Assembly (NCBI RefSeq): GCF_032337115.1
Contig: NZ_JAVXZY010000006.1
Location: 186,001 to 250,000 of the forward strand
Length of the DNA: 64,000 nucleotides
Source of the DNA: Roseateles_C aquae
Lineage (GTDB): Bacteria > Pseudomonadota > Gammaproteobacteria > Burkholderiales > Burkholderiaceae_C
Direction of reading: 5' to 3'
The position numbers were made by a program, and so were the translations under genes. The notes beneath the pieces were generated by a model. That model made no database searches, was not told the DNA's origin, and was given only the letters and a program-made list of their open reading frames with translations. Shown here piece by piece: positions 36,306-45,914 of the stretch; the stretch's first letter is position 1, and every line of letters starts with the position of its first letter.

Positions 36306-38462
36306 ATGAGCCGCCGTCAGTTTCTTTCCCAGCTCGCCCAGGCGGGCGGTGCCAGCGCCATCCTCGCCAGTTTTCCTCCGGCCATTCAGCGCGCGCTGGC
36401 CATCCCGGCCAATCAGCGCACCCGCAGCCTGCAGGACGTCGAGCACATCGTCATCCTGACTCAAGAAAACCGCAGCTTCGACCACTACTTCGGCACGCTG
36501 CCCGGCGTGCGTGGCTTTGGCGACCCGTTCCCGGTGCCGGTCAAGGACCGCGCCAATCTGCTCAGCCGCAAGACCGTGTTCGTGCAGCCCAGCATCGGCG
36601 GTGCGCCCGTGCCCGGCCGCCCGAACTGGCCGCAGAGCAAGCCGATTGCCCCCTTTCATCTGAACACCGAGCAGGATTTCGGCGTGATGCGCGTCGCCGG
36701 CACGCCGCATTCCTGGCTCGATGCCCAGCTGGCCTGGGACCACGGCCGGATGAACGACTGGTGCAAGGCCAAGCAGAATCACTCTCTCGGTTACTTCAAG
36801 GAAGCCGACATCCCCTTCCAGTTCGCGCTGGCGCGGGCCTTCACGCTGTGCGACCACTACCACTGCGCGACCCAGACCGGCACCAACACCAACCGGCTCT
36901 TCCTGTGGAGCGGCCACAACGACCCGCAAGCCATTGCCGGCGGTCCGTCGACCGACAACAGCCACGAAGACTTCAACAGCAACCCGGCCACCGACTACCT
37001 CTGGACCACCTATCCCGAGCGCCTGCAGTCGGCCGGCATCAGCTGGCAGGTCTATCAAAACCTGGCCGACAACTTCACCGACAACCCGCTGGCCGGCTTC
37101 CGCCCCTTCCGCGATGCCCACTACCAGCGCGCCGGTTTCTCGCCGGCGCTGCGTGATCGCGGCATCAGCACCCGCGACCTCGCCCTGCTGAAGGCCGATG
37201 TGCTGGCCGACCGCCTGCCCCAGGTCAGCTGGATCGTCGCCACTGCCGAAGGCTCGGAGCACCCGGGCCCGTCGAGCCCCGCCTCGGGCGCCGACTACAC
37301 CGCCCGCGTGCTGGATGCGCTGACGGCCAATCCCGAGGTCTGGAGCAAGACCGTGCTCTTCCTCAACTTCGACGAGAACGACGGCTTCTTCGACCACATG
37401 CCGCCGCCGGCCGTGCCCTCCTACGAAACCTGGGACGCCGACCCCGCCAAGGCCCGCCTGGCCGGCGCCTCGACCGTGGACACCCGCGGCGAGTACCACC
37501 ATGTGCTCAACGGTGCCGATGCGCGCACGCTGCACCGCCCCTACGGCCTCGGCCCGCGGGTGCCGATGTATGTGATCTCGCCCTGGACCAAGGGCGGCTG
37601 GGTCAATTCGCAGGTGGCCGACCACAGCTCTGTGCTGCGTTTCATTGAGGCCCGCTTTGGCGTCAAGGAACCCTTGATCAGCCCCTGGCGCCGTGCCGTC
37701 AGCGGCGATCTGCAGTCCTGCTTTGACTTTGCCAATCCGGAAGACAGCGGCTTCCTGCAGCTGCTGCCCGCCACCGCCGCCCGCCGCGCCCAGGCGCTGA
37801 CGCTGCCCGGCACCAAGGTGCCCGCCATCCCGAGCAGCCTGAATGCACCGGTGCAGGCCGCCGGCGTGCGCCCGGCCCGTGCCCTGCCCTATGAGCTGCA
37901 GGTGCAGGCCAGCCAAGCCGGCAACACGATCAGCCTCGGCTTCGAGAACCGCGGCGAGGCCGGCGCCGTGTTCCATGTCTACGATCGCCTGAACCTCGAC
38001 CAGCTGCCGCGCCGCTACACGGTGGAAGCGGGCAAGCAGCTCAGCGGCCAATGGTCGAGCGCTGCCGGCTACGACCTCTGGGTGCTCGGCCCCAACGGCT
38101 TCCATCGCCACTTCATCGGCACGGCCAGCAACCCGCAGGCCGAGCTGCGCCTGAGTGCCGATCGCAGCAGCGGTGAGCTGCTGATCGAGCTGCAGAACCT
38201 GGGCAACCAGCCCTGCAGCTTCGTACTGCAGGCCAACAAATACGACGCCGCCCCGGCGCGCAGCATCGCCGTGCTGCCGCGCAGCAGCAGCACGCTGCGC
38301 CTGCCGCTGTCCGCCAGCCAGTACTGGTACGACTACAGCCTGCGCCTGCAGGGCCAGAACGGCTGGCTGCGCCGTTTTGCCGGCCATCTGGAAACCGGTC
38401 GCCCCTCGATCAGCGACCCGGCCATGCAAGGCCCGGCCCAGCTCGACCAGTTCCGCCTCTGA
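36306..38462 (+). CDS. Phosphocholine-specific phospholipase C, Tat-exported
   Basis: 718 residues. Tat signal SRRQFLSQLAQAGGASAILASF. The phosphoesterase domain (PF04185 type) opens with IVILTQENRSFDHYFGTLPG, carrying the metal-binding Glu-Asn. NTNRLFLWSGHND, LFLNFDENDGFFDHMPPP and RVPMYVISPWTKGGWV follow. Two beta-sandwich repeats of the C-terminal type lie after about residue 510. The enzyme releases phosphocholine from phosphatidylcholine or sphingomyelin. ATG 36306 is preceded by CCGGAG. A PHO box upstream suggests induction by phosphate starvation. Confidence 0.95.
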   Translation: MSRRQFLSQLAQAGGASAILASFPPAIQRALAIPANQRTRSLQDVEHIVILTQENRSFDHYFGTLPGVRGFGDPFPVPVKDRANLLSRKTVFVQPSIGGAPVPGRPNWPQSKPIAPFHLNTEQDFGVMRVAGTPHSWLDAQLAWDHGRMNDWCKAKQNHSLGYFKEADIPFQFALARAFTLCDHYHCATQTGTNTNRLFLWSGHNDPQAIAGGPSTDNSHEDFNSNPATDYLWTTYPERLQSAGISWQVYQNLADNFTDNPLAGFRPFRDAHYQRAGFSPALRDRGISTRDLALLKADVLADRLPQVSWIVATAEGSEHPGPSSPASGADYTARVLDALTANPEVWSKTVLFLNFDENDGFFDHMPPPAVPSYETWDADPAKARLAGASTVDTRGEYHHVLNGADARTLHRPYGLGPRVPMYVISPWTKGGWVNSQVADHSSVLRFIEARFGVKEPLISPWRRAVSGDLQSCFDFANPEDSGFLQLLPATAARRAQALTLPGTKVPAIPSSLNAPVQAAGVRPARALPYELQVQASQAGNTISLGFENRGEAGAVFHVYDRLNLDQLPRRYTVEAGKQLSGQWSSAAGYDLWVLGPNGFHRHFIGTASNPQAELRLSADRSSGELLIELQNLGNQPCSFVLQANKYDAAPARSIAVLPRSSSTLRLPLSASQYWYDYSLRLQGQNGWLRRFAGHLETGRPSISDPAMQGPAQLDQFRL

Positions 38463-38482
38463 AATTCACTCATCGACACACC

Positions 38483-39151
38483 ATGCGCACTCTTCTGATC
38501 ACCGCTGCCCTGCTGGGCAGCCTCCATGCCGCTCAAGCGGCTGCACCGACGGCCATCAGCTACGGCCAGAACCTGATCGTCAATGGCGATGCCGAGGCCG
38601 GCACCGCCGGCTGGCTGAGCTACGACAGCTACACCTTCATCCAGGCCGTTTCCTACGGCAACAACTGGGTCAAGCCCAGCGAGCCTGGGCCAGTCAATCG
38701 CGGCAAGTCGATGTTCACCGGCACCGGCGCCAACGCCGTGGCCTACCAGCTGCTGGACCTGGGCCAAAACGTCGCCCAACCGACCAGCTACGCGCTCAGC
38801 GGCTGGCTCGGCGGCTGGGCATCGCAGCAGGACAACGCGGCCTTTGCCGTGACCTTTCTTGACCAGTACGGCGGCCTGCTCGGCAGCGCCACAATCGGTC
38901 CGGTGACGCCGCAGGATCGCGGCAACAGCACCGGCCTGTGGCTGCGCAGCAGCAGCGGCCAGCTGCCGGTGGGCACGCGCCAGCTGGGCTTCTGGCTGTC
39001 GATGGAGCGCTTTGGCGGCAATGACAACGACGGCTATGCCGACAACCTCAGCTTCGTGCTCAACGCGCCAGCTCCGGTGCCTGAACCCGCCACCGCGGTG
39101 CTGAGCCTGCTCGGCCTGGGCCTGTTGCTGCGCCGCAAGGCACAGGGCTGA
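38483..39151 (+). CDS. PEP-CTERM sorting domain protein
   Basis: 222 residues. Signal peptide RTLLITAALLGSLHAAQAA. The body begins NLIVNGDAEAGTAGWLSY, the carbohydrate-binding-like opening common in PEP-CTERM proteins. The C-terminal signal is VPEPATAVLSLLGLGLLL followed by RRKAQG. It lies 20 bases after the phospholipase gene and is likely co-transcribed, so it may share phosphate control. Cell-surface or matrix role inferred. Confidence 0.9.
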   Translation: MRTLLITAALLGSLHAAQAAAPTAISYGQNLIVNGDAEAGTAGWLSYDSYTFIQAVSYGNNWVKPSEPGPVNRGKSMFTGTGANAVAYQLLDLGQNVAQPTSYALSGWLGGWASQQDNAAFAVTFLDQYGGLLGSATIGPVTPQDRGNSTGLWLRSSSGQLPVGTRQLGFWLSMERFGGNDNDGYADNLSFVLNAPAPVPEPATAVLSLLGLGLLLRRKAQG

Positions 39152-39182
39152 AACCGGCGCGACATGGGTCGACAATCGGCCC

Positions 39183-40103
39183 ATGTTCGAACGCCTTGCC
39201 TCCACCCTCGATGAGATCGCTGCCCAGGTCCGGCCGCTGCTGAGCCAGGGCCGCGTGGCCAGCTACATCCCCGAACTGGCCACCGTGCCGGCCGTGCGTT
39301 TCGGCATGGCGGTGGTCAGCGTTGACGGCCGGGTCTTCAAGACCGGCGACGCCGACCAGCCCTTCTCGATCCAGAGCATCTCCAAGCTCTTTGCCCTGCT
39401 GCTGGCGCTGCAGACCGAGGGCGACGGCGTCTGGCGGCGGGTCGGCCGCGAGCCCTCGGGCACCGCCTTCAATTCGCTGGTGCAACTGGAAAGCGAGCAG
39501 GGCCTGCCGCGCAATCCCTTCATCAATGCCGGCGCACTGGCCATCACCGACATCCTCTGCACCCGCTTCGCCACACCCGAGAACGCCCTGGTGCAGCAGC
39601 TGCGCAAGCTCAGCGGCAACACGGCGCTGGACTACAACCTGCGCGTCGCCAATTCCGAACGCCGGCACAGCGACCGCAATGCGGCGATGGCCCATTTCAT
39701 GCGCAGCTTTGGCCGCATGGACAATCCCGTCGACCGCGTGCTGGACGCCTATTGCAGCCATTGCGCCATCGAGATGAGCTGCGTGGACCTGGCCCGCGCG
39801 GTGCTGCCGCTGGCCCACCACGGTCAGCTGCCAGGCAGCGAGGAGCGGCTGCTCTCGGCCAGCCTGGCCAAGCGCGTCAATGCGCTGATGCTGACCTGCG
39901 GCACCTACGACGCTGCCGGCGACTTCGCCTTCCGCGTCGGCCTGCCGGCCAAGAGCGGCGTCGGCGGCGGCATTGTGGCGCTGATTCCCAATGTCTGCGG
40001 CCTCTGCGTCTGGTCCCCGGGGCTGGATGCCAACGGCAACTCGCTGGCCGGCGTACAGGCGCTGGAGCTGTTCACCACACTGACTGGCCGATCCATTTTC
40101 TAA
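39183..40103 (+). CDS. glsA: Glutaminase
   Basis: 306 residues, the standard bacterial glutaminase length. It hydrolyses glutamine to glutamate and ammonia. The beta-lactamase-like fold has the Ser-x-x-Lys motif in FSIQSISKLFALLL, with FNSLVQLESEQGLPRNPFINAGA, HFMRSFGRMDNPVD and SGVGGGIVALIP. No signal peptide. The start overlaps no neighbour. Confidence 0.97.
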   Translation: MFERLASTLDEIAAQVRPLLSQGRVASYIPELATVPAVRFGMAVVSVDGRVFKTGDADQPFSIQSISKLFALLLALQTEGDGVWRRVGREPSGTAFNSLVQLESEQGLPRNPFINAGALAITDILCTRFATPENALVQQLRKLSGNTALDYNLRVANSERRHSDRNAAMAHFMRSFGRMDNPVDRVLDAYCSHCAIEMSCVDLARAVLPLAHHGQLPGSEERLLSASLAKRVNALMLTCGTYDAAGDFAFRVGLPAKSGVGGGIVALIPNVCGLCVWSPGLDANGNSLAGVQALELFTTLTGRSIF

Positions 40104-40180
40104 GCCCTTTTCTGAGCCTGGCAACGCTGCCCTGATCGCATAACATGGCCCTCGCCATCATGGCTGGGAGGGCTCTGAAC

Positions 40181-41863
40181 ATGGCTGCTGTTTCCCTGCG
40201 CCGCAGTGTGCACTTCAGCGCGGCTGCCATCGCGCTGTCGCTTCAAGTGCCTGGCTGGGCCGCCACCGCTGCGCGCGCGCCGGCCACGCCACCGAGCGAC
40301 AGCGACTGGATCTACCGCATCCAGCCCGGCGACACCCTGATCGCGCTGACCGCCGCCTATCTGCAGCCCGGCCACCACTGGCGCGAGCTGCAGCGCCTGA
40401 ACAAGGTGGCCAATCCCTTGCGACTGCCGCCCGGCGGCGCGCTGCGCATGCCGCTGGCCTGGCTGGCCCGCGAGGCGGCGGTGGCCGAGGTCTTCTTCGT
40501 CAAGGGTCAGGTCTTGCTGCGCAGAGAGGGCGCTGCCGAGCAGCCCTTGCAGATGGGCATGAGCCTGCGCAGCGGCGACGCGCTGCAAAGCGCCAGCCAG
40601 TCCTCGGCCAGCCTGCGTTTCGCCGACGGCTCGCGCCTGCTGATTCCGCCCGACACCGTGCTGACGCTGGAGCAGCTGCTGGTCTACGGCCGCAGCGCCA
40701 TTCCTGCGGTGCAGCTGCGCCTGCAGCGCGGCGGGGCCGACAGCCAGGTCAGGCCCAATCCAGGGCGGCTGCCGCTCTATGAGGTTCGCACGCCCAGCGC
40801 CAACCTCGGCGTGCGCGGCACCGAGTTCCGCGTTCAGGTGGCCGATGCCGCGCACACCCGGATGGAAGTGCTGCAAGGCGCGGTGGGCGCCAGTGCCGGC
40901 AAGGCCCAGCCGGAGCTGCGTGTGGCCGCCGGCCAAGGCCTGCTGGCCCAGCCTGGCCAAGCGCTGCACGCCAGCCCCCTGCCCGCCGCGCCCAGCACGG
41001 CCGGCCTGCCGGCGCTGCTGGAGCGCGTGCCGCTGCGCCTGGCCTGGGCGGGGCAGGCCGGCGCCAGCGCCTGGCGCGCTCAAGTCTTTGCCCATCATGA
41101 TGTCGACCGCCTGCTGCTCGACAGCCTGAGCCCGGAGCCGCAGGTACGCTGGGACGAGCTGCCCGATGGCGACTACACCCTGCGCCTGCGCGCCGTCGAT
41201 GCCCAGGGCCTGGAGGGCCTGGCCAGCGATCACGACTTTCGCCTCAAGGCCCGGCCCGAGCCGCCGCTCGTGCAGGCTCCAGCCGCCCAGGCGCGGCTCT
41301 ATGGCGAGCGCGTCGAGCTGCGCTGGACGCAGAACACCGCCGCCCGTGCTTACCGGCTGCAGCTGGCCCAGGACGTCGGCTTCACGCAGCTGCAGCAAGA
41401 CCTGCCCGCGCTCAGCGGCGCGAGCCACACGCTCAGCCTGCCACCCGGCCGCTATCACTGGCGGCTGGCCGCGCTGGCGGCCGATGCGGGCGTTTTCGGC
41501 GGCGAGCAAGGCCCCTTCGGCGATGCCCAGCAGTTCGAGCTGCGGCCACTGCCGCCGGCACCGCCGCCGGCCGAACCGCAGCTCGACGGCGACCATCTCC
41601 AGCTGCGCTGGGGCGCGCAGGCCGGCGTGGCCCGCTACGAGCTGCAGCTGGCTGACGATGAGCGCTTCACCCTGGGCCTGCAAACCCTGAACACCGAGCA
41701 AGCCGCCATCAGCCTGCCGCGCCCGGCCCATGGCCGCCACTACCTGCGCCTGCGCGGCTTTGATGCCGACGGCCAGGCCGGCCCCTGGGGCCAGGTGCAG
41801 CTGATCGAGGTGCCCTGGCCACGCTGGCCCTGGCTGCTGCCCTTGCTGCTGCTCCTGCACTGA
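40181..41863 (+). CDS. FecR/LysM-domain periplasmic protein with Fn3-like repeats
   Basis: About 560 residues from ATG 40181, which has GGGAGG nine bases upstream; ATG 40145 is an alternative. Signal peptide RRSVHFSAAAIALSLQVPGWAA, then LysM (about 42-95: YRIQPGDTLIALTAAYLQPG). A FecR domain follows (about 108-230), with QVLLRREGAA and TPSANLGVRGTEFRV. Beta-sandwich repeats come next (about 280-540), each with YRLQLAQD- or YELQLADD-type strands. A C-terminal hydrophobic segment (WPWLLPLLLLLH) may anchor it. Its stop codon shares one base with the CHASE2 kinase ATG, so the two are a pair. Confidence 0.85.
   Translation: MAAVSLRRSVHFSAAAIALSLQVPGWAATAARAPATPPSDSDWIYRIQPGDTLIALTAAYLQPGHHWRELQRLNKVANPLRLPPGGALRMPLAWLAREAAVAEVFFVKGQVLLRREGAAEQPLQMGMSLRSGDALQSASQSSASLRFADGSRLLIPPDTVLTLEQLLVYGRSAIPAVQLRLQRGGADSQVRPNPGRLPLYEVRTPSANLGVRGTEFRVQVADAAHTRMEVLQGAVGASAGKAQPELRVAAGQGLLAQPGQALHASPLPAAPSTAGLPALLERVPLRLAWAGQAGASAWRAQVFAHHDVDRLLLDSLSPEPQVRWDELPDGDYTLRLRAVDAQGLEGLASDHDFRLKARPEPPLVQAPAAQARLYGERVELRWTQNTAARAYRLQLAQDVGFTQLQQDLPALSGASHTLSLPPGRYHWRLAALAADAGVFGGEQGPFGDAQQFELRPLPPAPPPAEPQLDGDHLQLRWGAQAGVARYELQLADDERFTLGLQTLNTEQAAISLPRPAHGRHYLRLRGFDADGQAGPWGQVQLIEVPWPRWPWLLPLLLLLH
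40504..40516 (+). repeat. GGGTCAGGTCTTG motif, copy 2
   Basis: Lies in the FecR gene and encodes GQVL. No closing inverted arm here. Confidence 0.45.
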
Positions 41864-44343
41864 TGTCGACGCCGGCAGCCCTGGAGCCAAGGCAGGGGCC
41901 GTGGCAGGCGCTGCGCCAGTGCCTGCGGGCTGCCCGGCCTGGCCTGGGCGCGCTGCCGCTGCTCGGCCTGCCAATAACACTTTTACTGATCGTCCTTTTA
42001 CAGCTGGCCGGCCTGGCACCGCGGCTGGCCGACGCGCTCAACGACCCGCTGCAGCGCCTGCTGGCGCCGCCGCTGGAGGCGCCCGAGCTGGTGCTGGTTG
42101 ATATCGACGATGCCTCCTTGCGCGCGCTGCAGCCGCAGCTGGGCGACTGGCCCTATCCGCGCCAGAGCTATGCACTGCTGATCGACTTTCTGCGCGAGGC
42201 CGGCGCCCGCCAACTGGTGCTGGACATCGTGCTGGCCGGCCAGCGCGATGGCGATGCCCAGCTGGCCCGCGCGCTGCAGCATGGCCTGCCTAGCACGCTG
42301 GCCGCGGCCGCGCTGAGCCCGGCCGCCGAGAGCGCACAGGCGGCCCCGCTACAAACCGATCCGGCCGAGCCGCTGTGGCTGCAGCAGCGTGGCCGCCCCG
42401 GCCAGCTGGGTGTGAGCTGGGCCGGCCTGACCGCGCCCAGCCCGGCGCTGCTGACGGGCGCCGGGCCTGGCGCCTCAACGCCGGCGCTGGGTCTGGTCTC
42501 GGTCACGCTCGATGGCGATGGCGTGCTGCGCCAGCTGCCGCTCTTGCACCAGATCAAGGGTCAGGTCTTGCCCAGCCTGGCGCTGGCCGCACTGACGCAA
42601 GCCGAAGGCCTGCAGGACTGGCAGCTGCAGGACGGCTGGCTGCAGCTGGGCGCCCACCGCTGGCCGGTCGATGCGCAGGGGCGCGCTCGCCTGGCCCTGC
42701 CCGGCGAGCTGCGTCCGGCGGCCTGGTTGAGCTGGGAGCGGCTGATGCATGCCGCACTGGGTGTGCGTGAAGACCCCGAGCTGCAGGCGCTGCTGCGCGA
42801 GCGCCGCGTGGTGCTGGGCAGCAGCGCCTTCTTCGCCGACCAGGTACTGAGCCCGCAGGGCAGCTTGAGCGGCGCCCGGCTGATGGCCACGGCCCAGGCC
42901 TTGCTGGCTCGCGATGCGCTGCTGCGGCCCTGGCATGGCGCCGTGCAGATCGGCCTGCTGCTGCTGGCCTGGCTGCCGGCCTGGGCCAGCCTGGGCAGCG
43001 AGCGCCCGCAGATGCGCCGCTATGCCTGGCTGACCGCCCTGCTGCTGCCCGCCCTGCTGGCCGCGGTCGCCTATCTGTTGCTGGTCCATCGCCAGATCGG
43101 CACCGAGGCCGGCGGCTTGCTGACGCCGCTGCTGGCGCTGTCGGCCGGCGGGTTGCTGGGCGGCCTGGCCGAGAAGCGCTGGCAACGCCGCACCCACCAG
43201 CGCCTCTTGCGCGAGCGCGAGCTGGCCGAGGCCACCAGCCTGGCCAAGACCCAGCTGCTGGCCCAGGTCAGCCATGAGATCCGCACGCCGATGAACGCGG
43301 TGCTGGGCATGGCCGAGATCCTGGCGCGCAGCCCGCTGCAGCCCGAGCAGAGCCGCCAGCTGGGCGTGCTCTCGCGCGGCGCCCGCCAGGTCTTCGAATT
43401 GATCAACGACCTGCTGGACAGCAGCAAGCTGGAAGCCGGCAAGCTGCAGCTCTCGCCGCATGATTTCGATCTGCGCGAGCTGCTGGAGTTGCAGATCGAG
43501 CTGCTGCGCGCCCGCGCCGACGAGGCCGGCCTGGCGCTGCGCCTGTTCTGCGAGATCGAGGGCAGCAGCTGGGTGCACGGCGATGCCAAGCGGGTGGCGC
43601 AGATCGCCGTCAATCTGCTCGGCAATGCGATCAAGTTCACCCGCCAGGGCAGCGTCAGCCTGCGGATCTGGCGCCTCGATGGCGAGCGCATCGGCCTGAG
43701 TTGCAGCGACACCGGCATCGGCATCGCGCCGGAGCTGCACGAGCAGATCTTCCGCCCCTACGAACAGGCGGGGGCCGGCACCTCGCGCGAGTTCGGCGGC
43801 ACCGGCCTGGGCCTGTCCATCACGCGCAGCCTGGTCGAGCTGATGGGCGGCACGATCAGCTTGCAAAGCAGCCCCGGCCAGGGCAGCTGCTTCAGCCTCA
43901 GCCTGGCTTTGCCCAGCGTGCCGCCACCGCAGGGCGAACGCCCGCGCGCCAGCGCGACCGCACCGAGCCGCTCACTGCAGCTGCTGCTGTGCGAGGACAA
44001 CGAGGTCAATGTGATGCTGATCGAGGCGATGCTGACGCCGCTGGGCCACCGCATCACGCTGGCGGGCGACGGCCAGCAGGCCCTGCAGCGCCTGGCCGAG
44101 CAGCGCTTCGATCTGGTGCTGATGGACATGCAGATGCCGGTGCTCGATGGCCTGGCCGCCACCCGCGCTTGGCGCCGCACCGAGATCGGCAGCGGCCGGC
44201 GCACGCCCATCGTCGCGCTCAGCGCCAATGCCTTCGACAGCGACGTGCAGCAGTGCCTGGCCGCCGGCTGCGACGCCCACCTGAGCAAGCCGATCAGCCT
44301 GCCGGTGCTGCTGCAGGCGCTGGCGCGCTGGACCGAGAGCTGA
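41863..44343 (+). CDS. CHASE2-domain hybrid histidine kinase with receiver
   Basis: 826 residues. Membrane helix about 32-50 (LPITLLLIVLLQLAGLA), then a periplasmic CHASE2 domain (about 70-340: PELVLVDIDDASLRALQPQLGDWPYPR). Three further helices follow (about 350-430). HisKA has His in LAQVSHEIRTPMNAVLGMAE; HATPase_c has LLGNAIKFTRQGSV and GTGLGLSITRSLVELMGG. The C-terminal receiver has LLCEDNEVNVMLIEAML and phospho-acceptor in LVLMDMQMPVLDG. Coupled to the FecR/LysM gene, which may present the periplasmic signal. Confidence 0.94.
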   Translation: MSTPAALEPRQGPWQALRQCLRAARPGLGALPLLGLPITLLLIVLLQLAGLAPRLADALNDPLQRLLAPPLEAPELVLVDIDDASLRALQPQLGDWPYPRQSYALLIDFLREAGARQLVLDIVLAGQRDGDAQLARALQHGLPSTLAAAALSPAAESAQAAPLQTDPAEPLWLQQRGRPGQLGVSWAGLTAPSPALLTGAGPGASTPALGLVSVTLDGDGVLRQLPLLHQIKGQVLPSLALAALTQAEGLQDWQLQDGWLQLGAHRWPVDAQGRARLALPGELRPAAWLSWERLMHAALGVREDPELQALLRERRVVLGSSAFFADQVLSPQGSLSGARLMATAQALLARDALLRPWHGAVQIGLLLLAWLPAWASLGSERPQMRRYAWLTALLLPALLAAVAYLLLVHRQIGTEAGGLLTPLLALSAGGLLGGLAEKRWQRRTHQRLLRERELAEATSLAKTQLLAQVSHEIRTPMNAVLGMAEILARSPLQPEQSRQLGVLSRGARQVFELINDLLDSSKLEAGKLQLSPHDFDLRELLELQIELLRARADEAGLALRLFCEIEGSSWVHGDAKRVAQIAVNLLGNAIKFTRQGSVSLRIWRLDGERIGLSCSDTGIGIAPELHEQIFRPYEQAGAGTSREFGGTGLGLSITRSLVELMGGTISLQSSPGQGSCFSLSLALPSVPPPQGERPRASATAPSRSLQLLLCEDNEVNVMLIEAMLTPLGHRITLAGDGQQALQRLAEQRFDLVLMDMQMPVLDGLAATRAWRRTEIGSGRRTPIVALSANAFDSDVQQCLAAGCDAHLSKPISLPVLLQALARWTES
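42558..42570 (+). repeat. GGGTCAGGTCTTG motif, copy 3
   Basis: In the CHASE2 kinase gene, encoding GQVL; the next bases CCCA give partial GGG/CCC pairing. Confidence 0.45.
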
Positions 44344-44360
44344 ACGAAGGCCTGCCGACG

Positions 44361-44669
44361 TCAGTCGCCAATCGCCCCGCGCCGGCTCATACGCTGCACG
44401 AGGCGCTGCTCGCCGAGCTTGAACACGAGATAGGCGGCGATGGCCACAAAGGCCTTGCCCCACAACTCCAGCAGCTGCTGCAGTCCGCCATCGATCATGG
44501 CCTGCCAGCCATGCGCCAGCAGCAGGCTGCTATTGGCGGTGACCAACCGGGCCAGGTCGAGCGACAGGCCGCCGAAGAGCACAAAGCTCAGCGTCGTCAG
44601 TACAAAGCAGGCCAGAGGATGGGCACCCAGCCAGCGGTAAAGGGGGCTGGGGCTGTTTGGCGTTGGCAT
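44361..44669 (-). CDS. Small membrane protein, unknown function
   Basis: 102 residues. Two hydrophobic helices: about 18-36 (ACFVLTTLSFVLFGGLSLDL) and about 70-86 (LWGKAFVAIAAYLVFKLG), separated by a loop. No family was recognised. ATG 44669 has AGGAG upstream with a six-base spacer. Convergent with the CHASE2 kinase gene, 17 bases apart. Confidence 0.7.
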   Translation of the reverse strand: MPTPNSPSPLYRWLGAHPLACFVLTTLSFVLFGGLSLDLARLVTANSSLLLAHGWQAMIDGGLQQLLELWGKAFVAIAAYLVFKLGEQRLVQRMSRRGAIGD

Positions 44670-44752
44670 GGGCGGCTCCTTGCGCAGGGGCGGCAAGCTC
44701 CCAGGCCCGCCGCCGCAGACGGCCCTGGCGCAGGCGGCGGCCTCATCAAGGC

Positions 44753-45598
44753 TCAGCCCGTGAACTGCAGCTCCAGGTCACCGTGAGCATAGATCACCAC
44801 CCCGGTATCGGTGGCGGTGATCTGATGGCCGGTGCCGGCCGGGGCGAGTTGGTAGTCGCCGGCCTGCAAGAGCACATCGTCAAGGAACAACTCGCCCTGC
44901 ACCATCAGGCACTCCTCGTCATGGCCATGGCGGTGCTGCGGCACCTGGGCGCCGGGCTGGGCGTAGTAGAGCAAGGCGGCCTGGCCGTCCTGCTGCCACA
45001 GCACGCGGCGCTGGATGCCGGGCGCGAAATCGGCCCAGCCCGCTTCGGCGTCGTACACGGTCAGGGCTTGATCGCTTGCCGCCGCGGGTTGCAGCGATTC
45101 GCGGACAAAGAGCAGCGCACCCGCAGCGCTGCTGATGCCGCCCGAGGCCTGTCTCGGCAGGCAGACGTGATAGTCGCGCGCCGCCAGCGCGATGCCATCG
45201 ATCAGCACCTCGCCCTGCAGCACCAGCCATTCGCGCTGCAGCGCGCTGTCGCCATACGACGGCAACACGGCACCGGCATCCAGCGAAATCAGGCCGGCAC
45301 GCCGCGGCTCGCCCGGACGCGCGGGCCGGCCCGCGGGCATGCGGTAGAGCTCACGCCGCTGCACGCCCGGCGCCAGGGCCTGCCGCGGCAGCCGCGCCGC
45401 CCGGGCCGTGACCATGCCGGCGCTGGCCGCCTTGGAGGCTTGCAGGCGCTGCAGCAGCCGCGCACGCAGCGGTGCAGCGGTGGCCAGGCCATCGGCCGCG
45501 GCGCTGTAGTCGAAGCTGGCGTCCAGCAGCGGTTCCAGCGCAGGCTCCAGCGGCTCGGGAGCATCGGCAATCGGCAGCGGTGAATTCGGGGCGGTCAT
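44753..45598 (-). CDS. ChrR-like cupin anti-sigma factor
   Basis: 281 residues. Two cupin modules: about 85-165 (GLISLDAGAVLPSYGDSALQREWLVLQGEVLIDG) and about 185-275. The second keeps metal-binding residues in PQHRHGHDEECLMVQGE. This matches the C-terminal sensory part of ChrR proteins that restrain ECF sigma factors. The N-terminal segment lacks the H-x3-C-x2-C zinc motif of classical ChrR. It follows the ECF sigma gene, but a 264-bp mobile element has pushed them apart. Confidence 0.85.
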   Translation of the reverse strand: MTAPNSPLPIADAPEPLEPALEPLLDASFDYSAAADGLATAAPLRARLLQRLQASKAASAGMVTARAARLPRQALAPGVQRRELYRMPAGRPARPGEPRRAGLISLDAGAVLPSYGDSALQREWLVLQGEVLIDGIALAARDYHVCLPRQASGGISSAAGALLFVRESLQPAAASDQALTVYDAEAGWADFAPGIQRRVLWQQDGQAALLYYAQPGAQVPQHRHGHDEECLMVQGELFLDDVLLQAGDYQLAPAGTGHQITATDTGVVIYAHGDLELQFTG

Positions 45599-45650
45599 GA
45601 TGGGAGTATCCGTAAGAGCAAGCGGCGGGGCGGTGGCGGGGAGGCGCTAG

Positions 45651-45914
45651 GGCCTGTTAACACTACGTCTGCCTGTGCGAGCGGGACTCCAAGGACCCCA
45701 ATCCAGGCGGACGACGCGGCCCAGGCTAGCCGCCTGGGCAAGGAGTTCAACACCGAGTGGGGCCCTTGGAGCCCCTCTCCCGAAGGGTTGCCACACAAAT
45801 CGCCGTGCACGTCGTTGCAAAGCCTCGCCGGGGGAACCGCCCCAGCTTCGTTTTGCGCCTAGTTCACGGCGATTTGTGTGGCAACGCATCAGGCAGACGT
45901 AGTGTTAACAGGCC
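45651..45914. mobile_element. 264-bp MITE with 25-bp perfect terminal inverted repeats
   Basis: Ends are GGCCTGTTAACACTACGTCT... and its exact inverse: 25 of 25 bases match between 45651-45675 and 45890-45914. CTAG duplications flank it at 45647-45650 and 45915-45918. Inside are a perfect 21-bp inverted repeat (45787-45807 with 45865-45885) and a 14-bp pair with one mismatch (45687-45700 with 45758-45771). No credible ORF. The four-base YTAR-type duplication is typical of the IS5 group, so a MITE moved by an IS5-type transposase is the likely identity. The right CTAG contains the TAG stop codon of the sigma gene. Confidence 0.9.

Noticed and set aside
36249..38429. 726-codon minus-strand open frame opposite phospholipase C
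   Set aside because: No recognisable domain, and the phospholipase frame is complete with Tat signal and active-site motifs.
45675..45902. Short ORFs inside the MITE
   Set aside because: They follow the nested inverted repeats, have no ribosome site and no similarity to a transposase.
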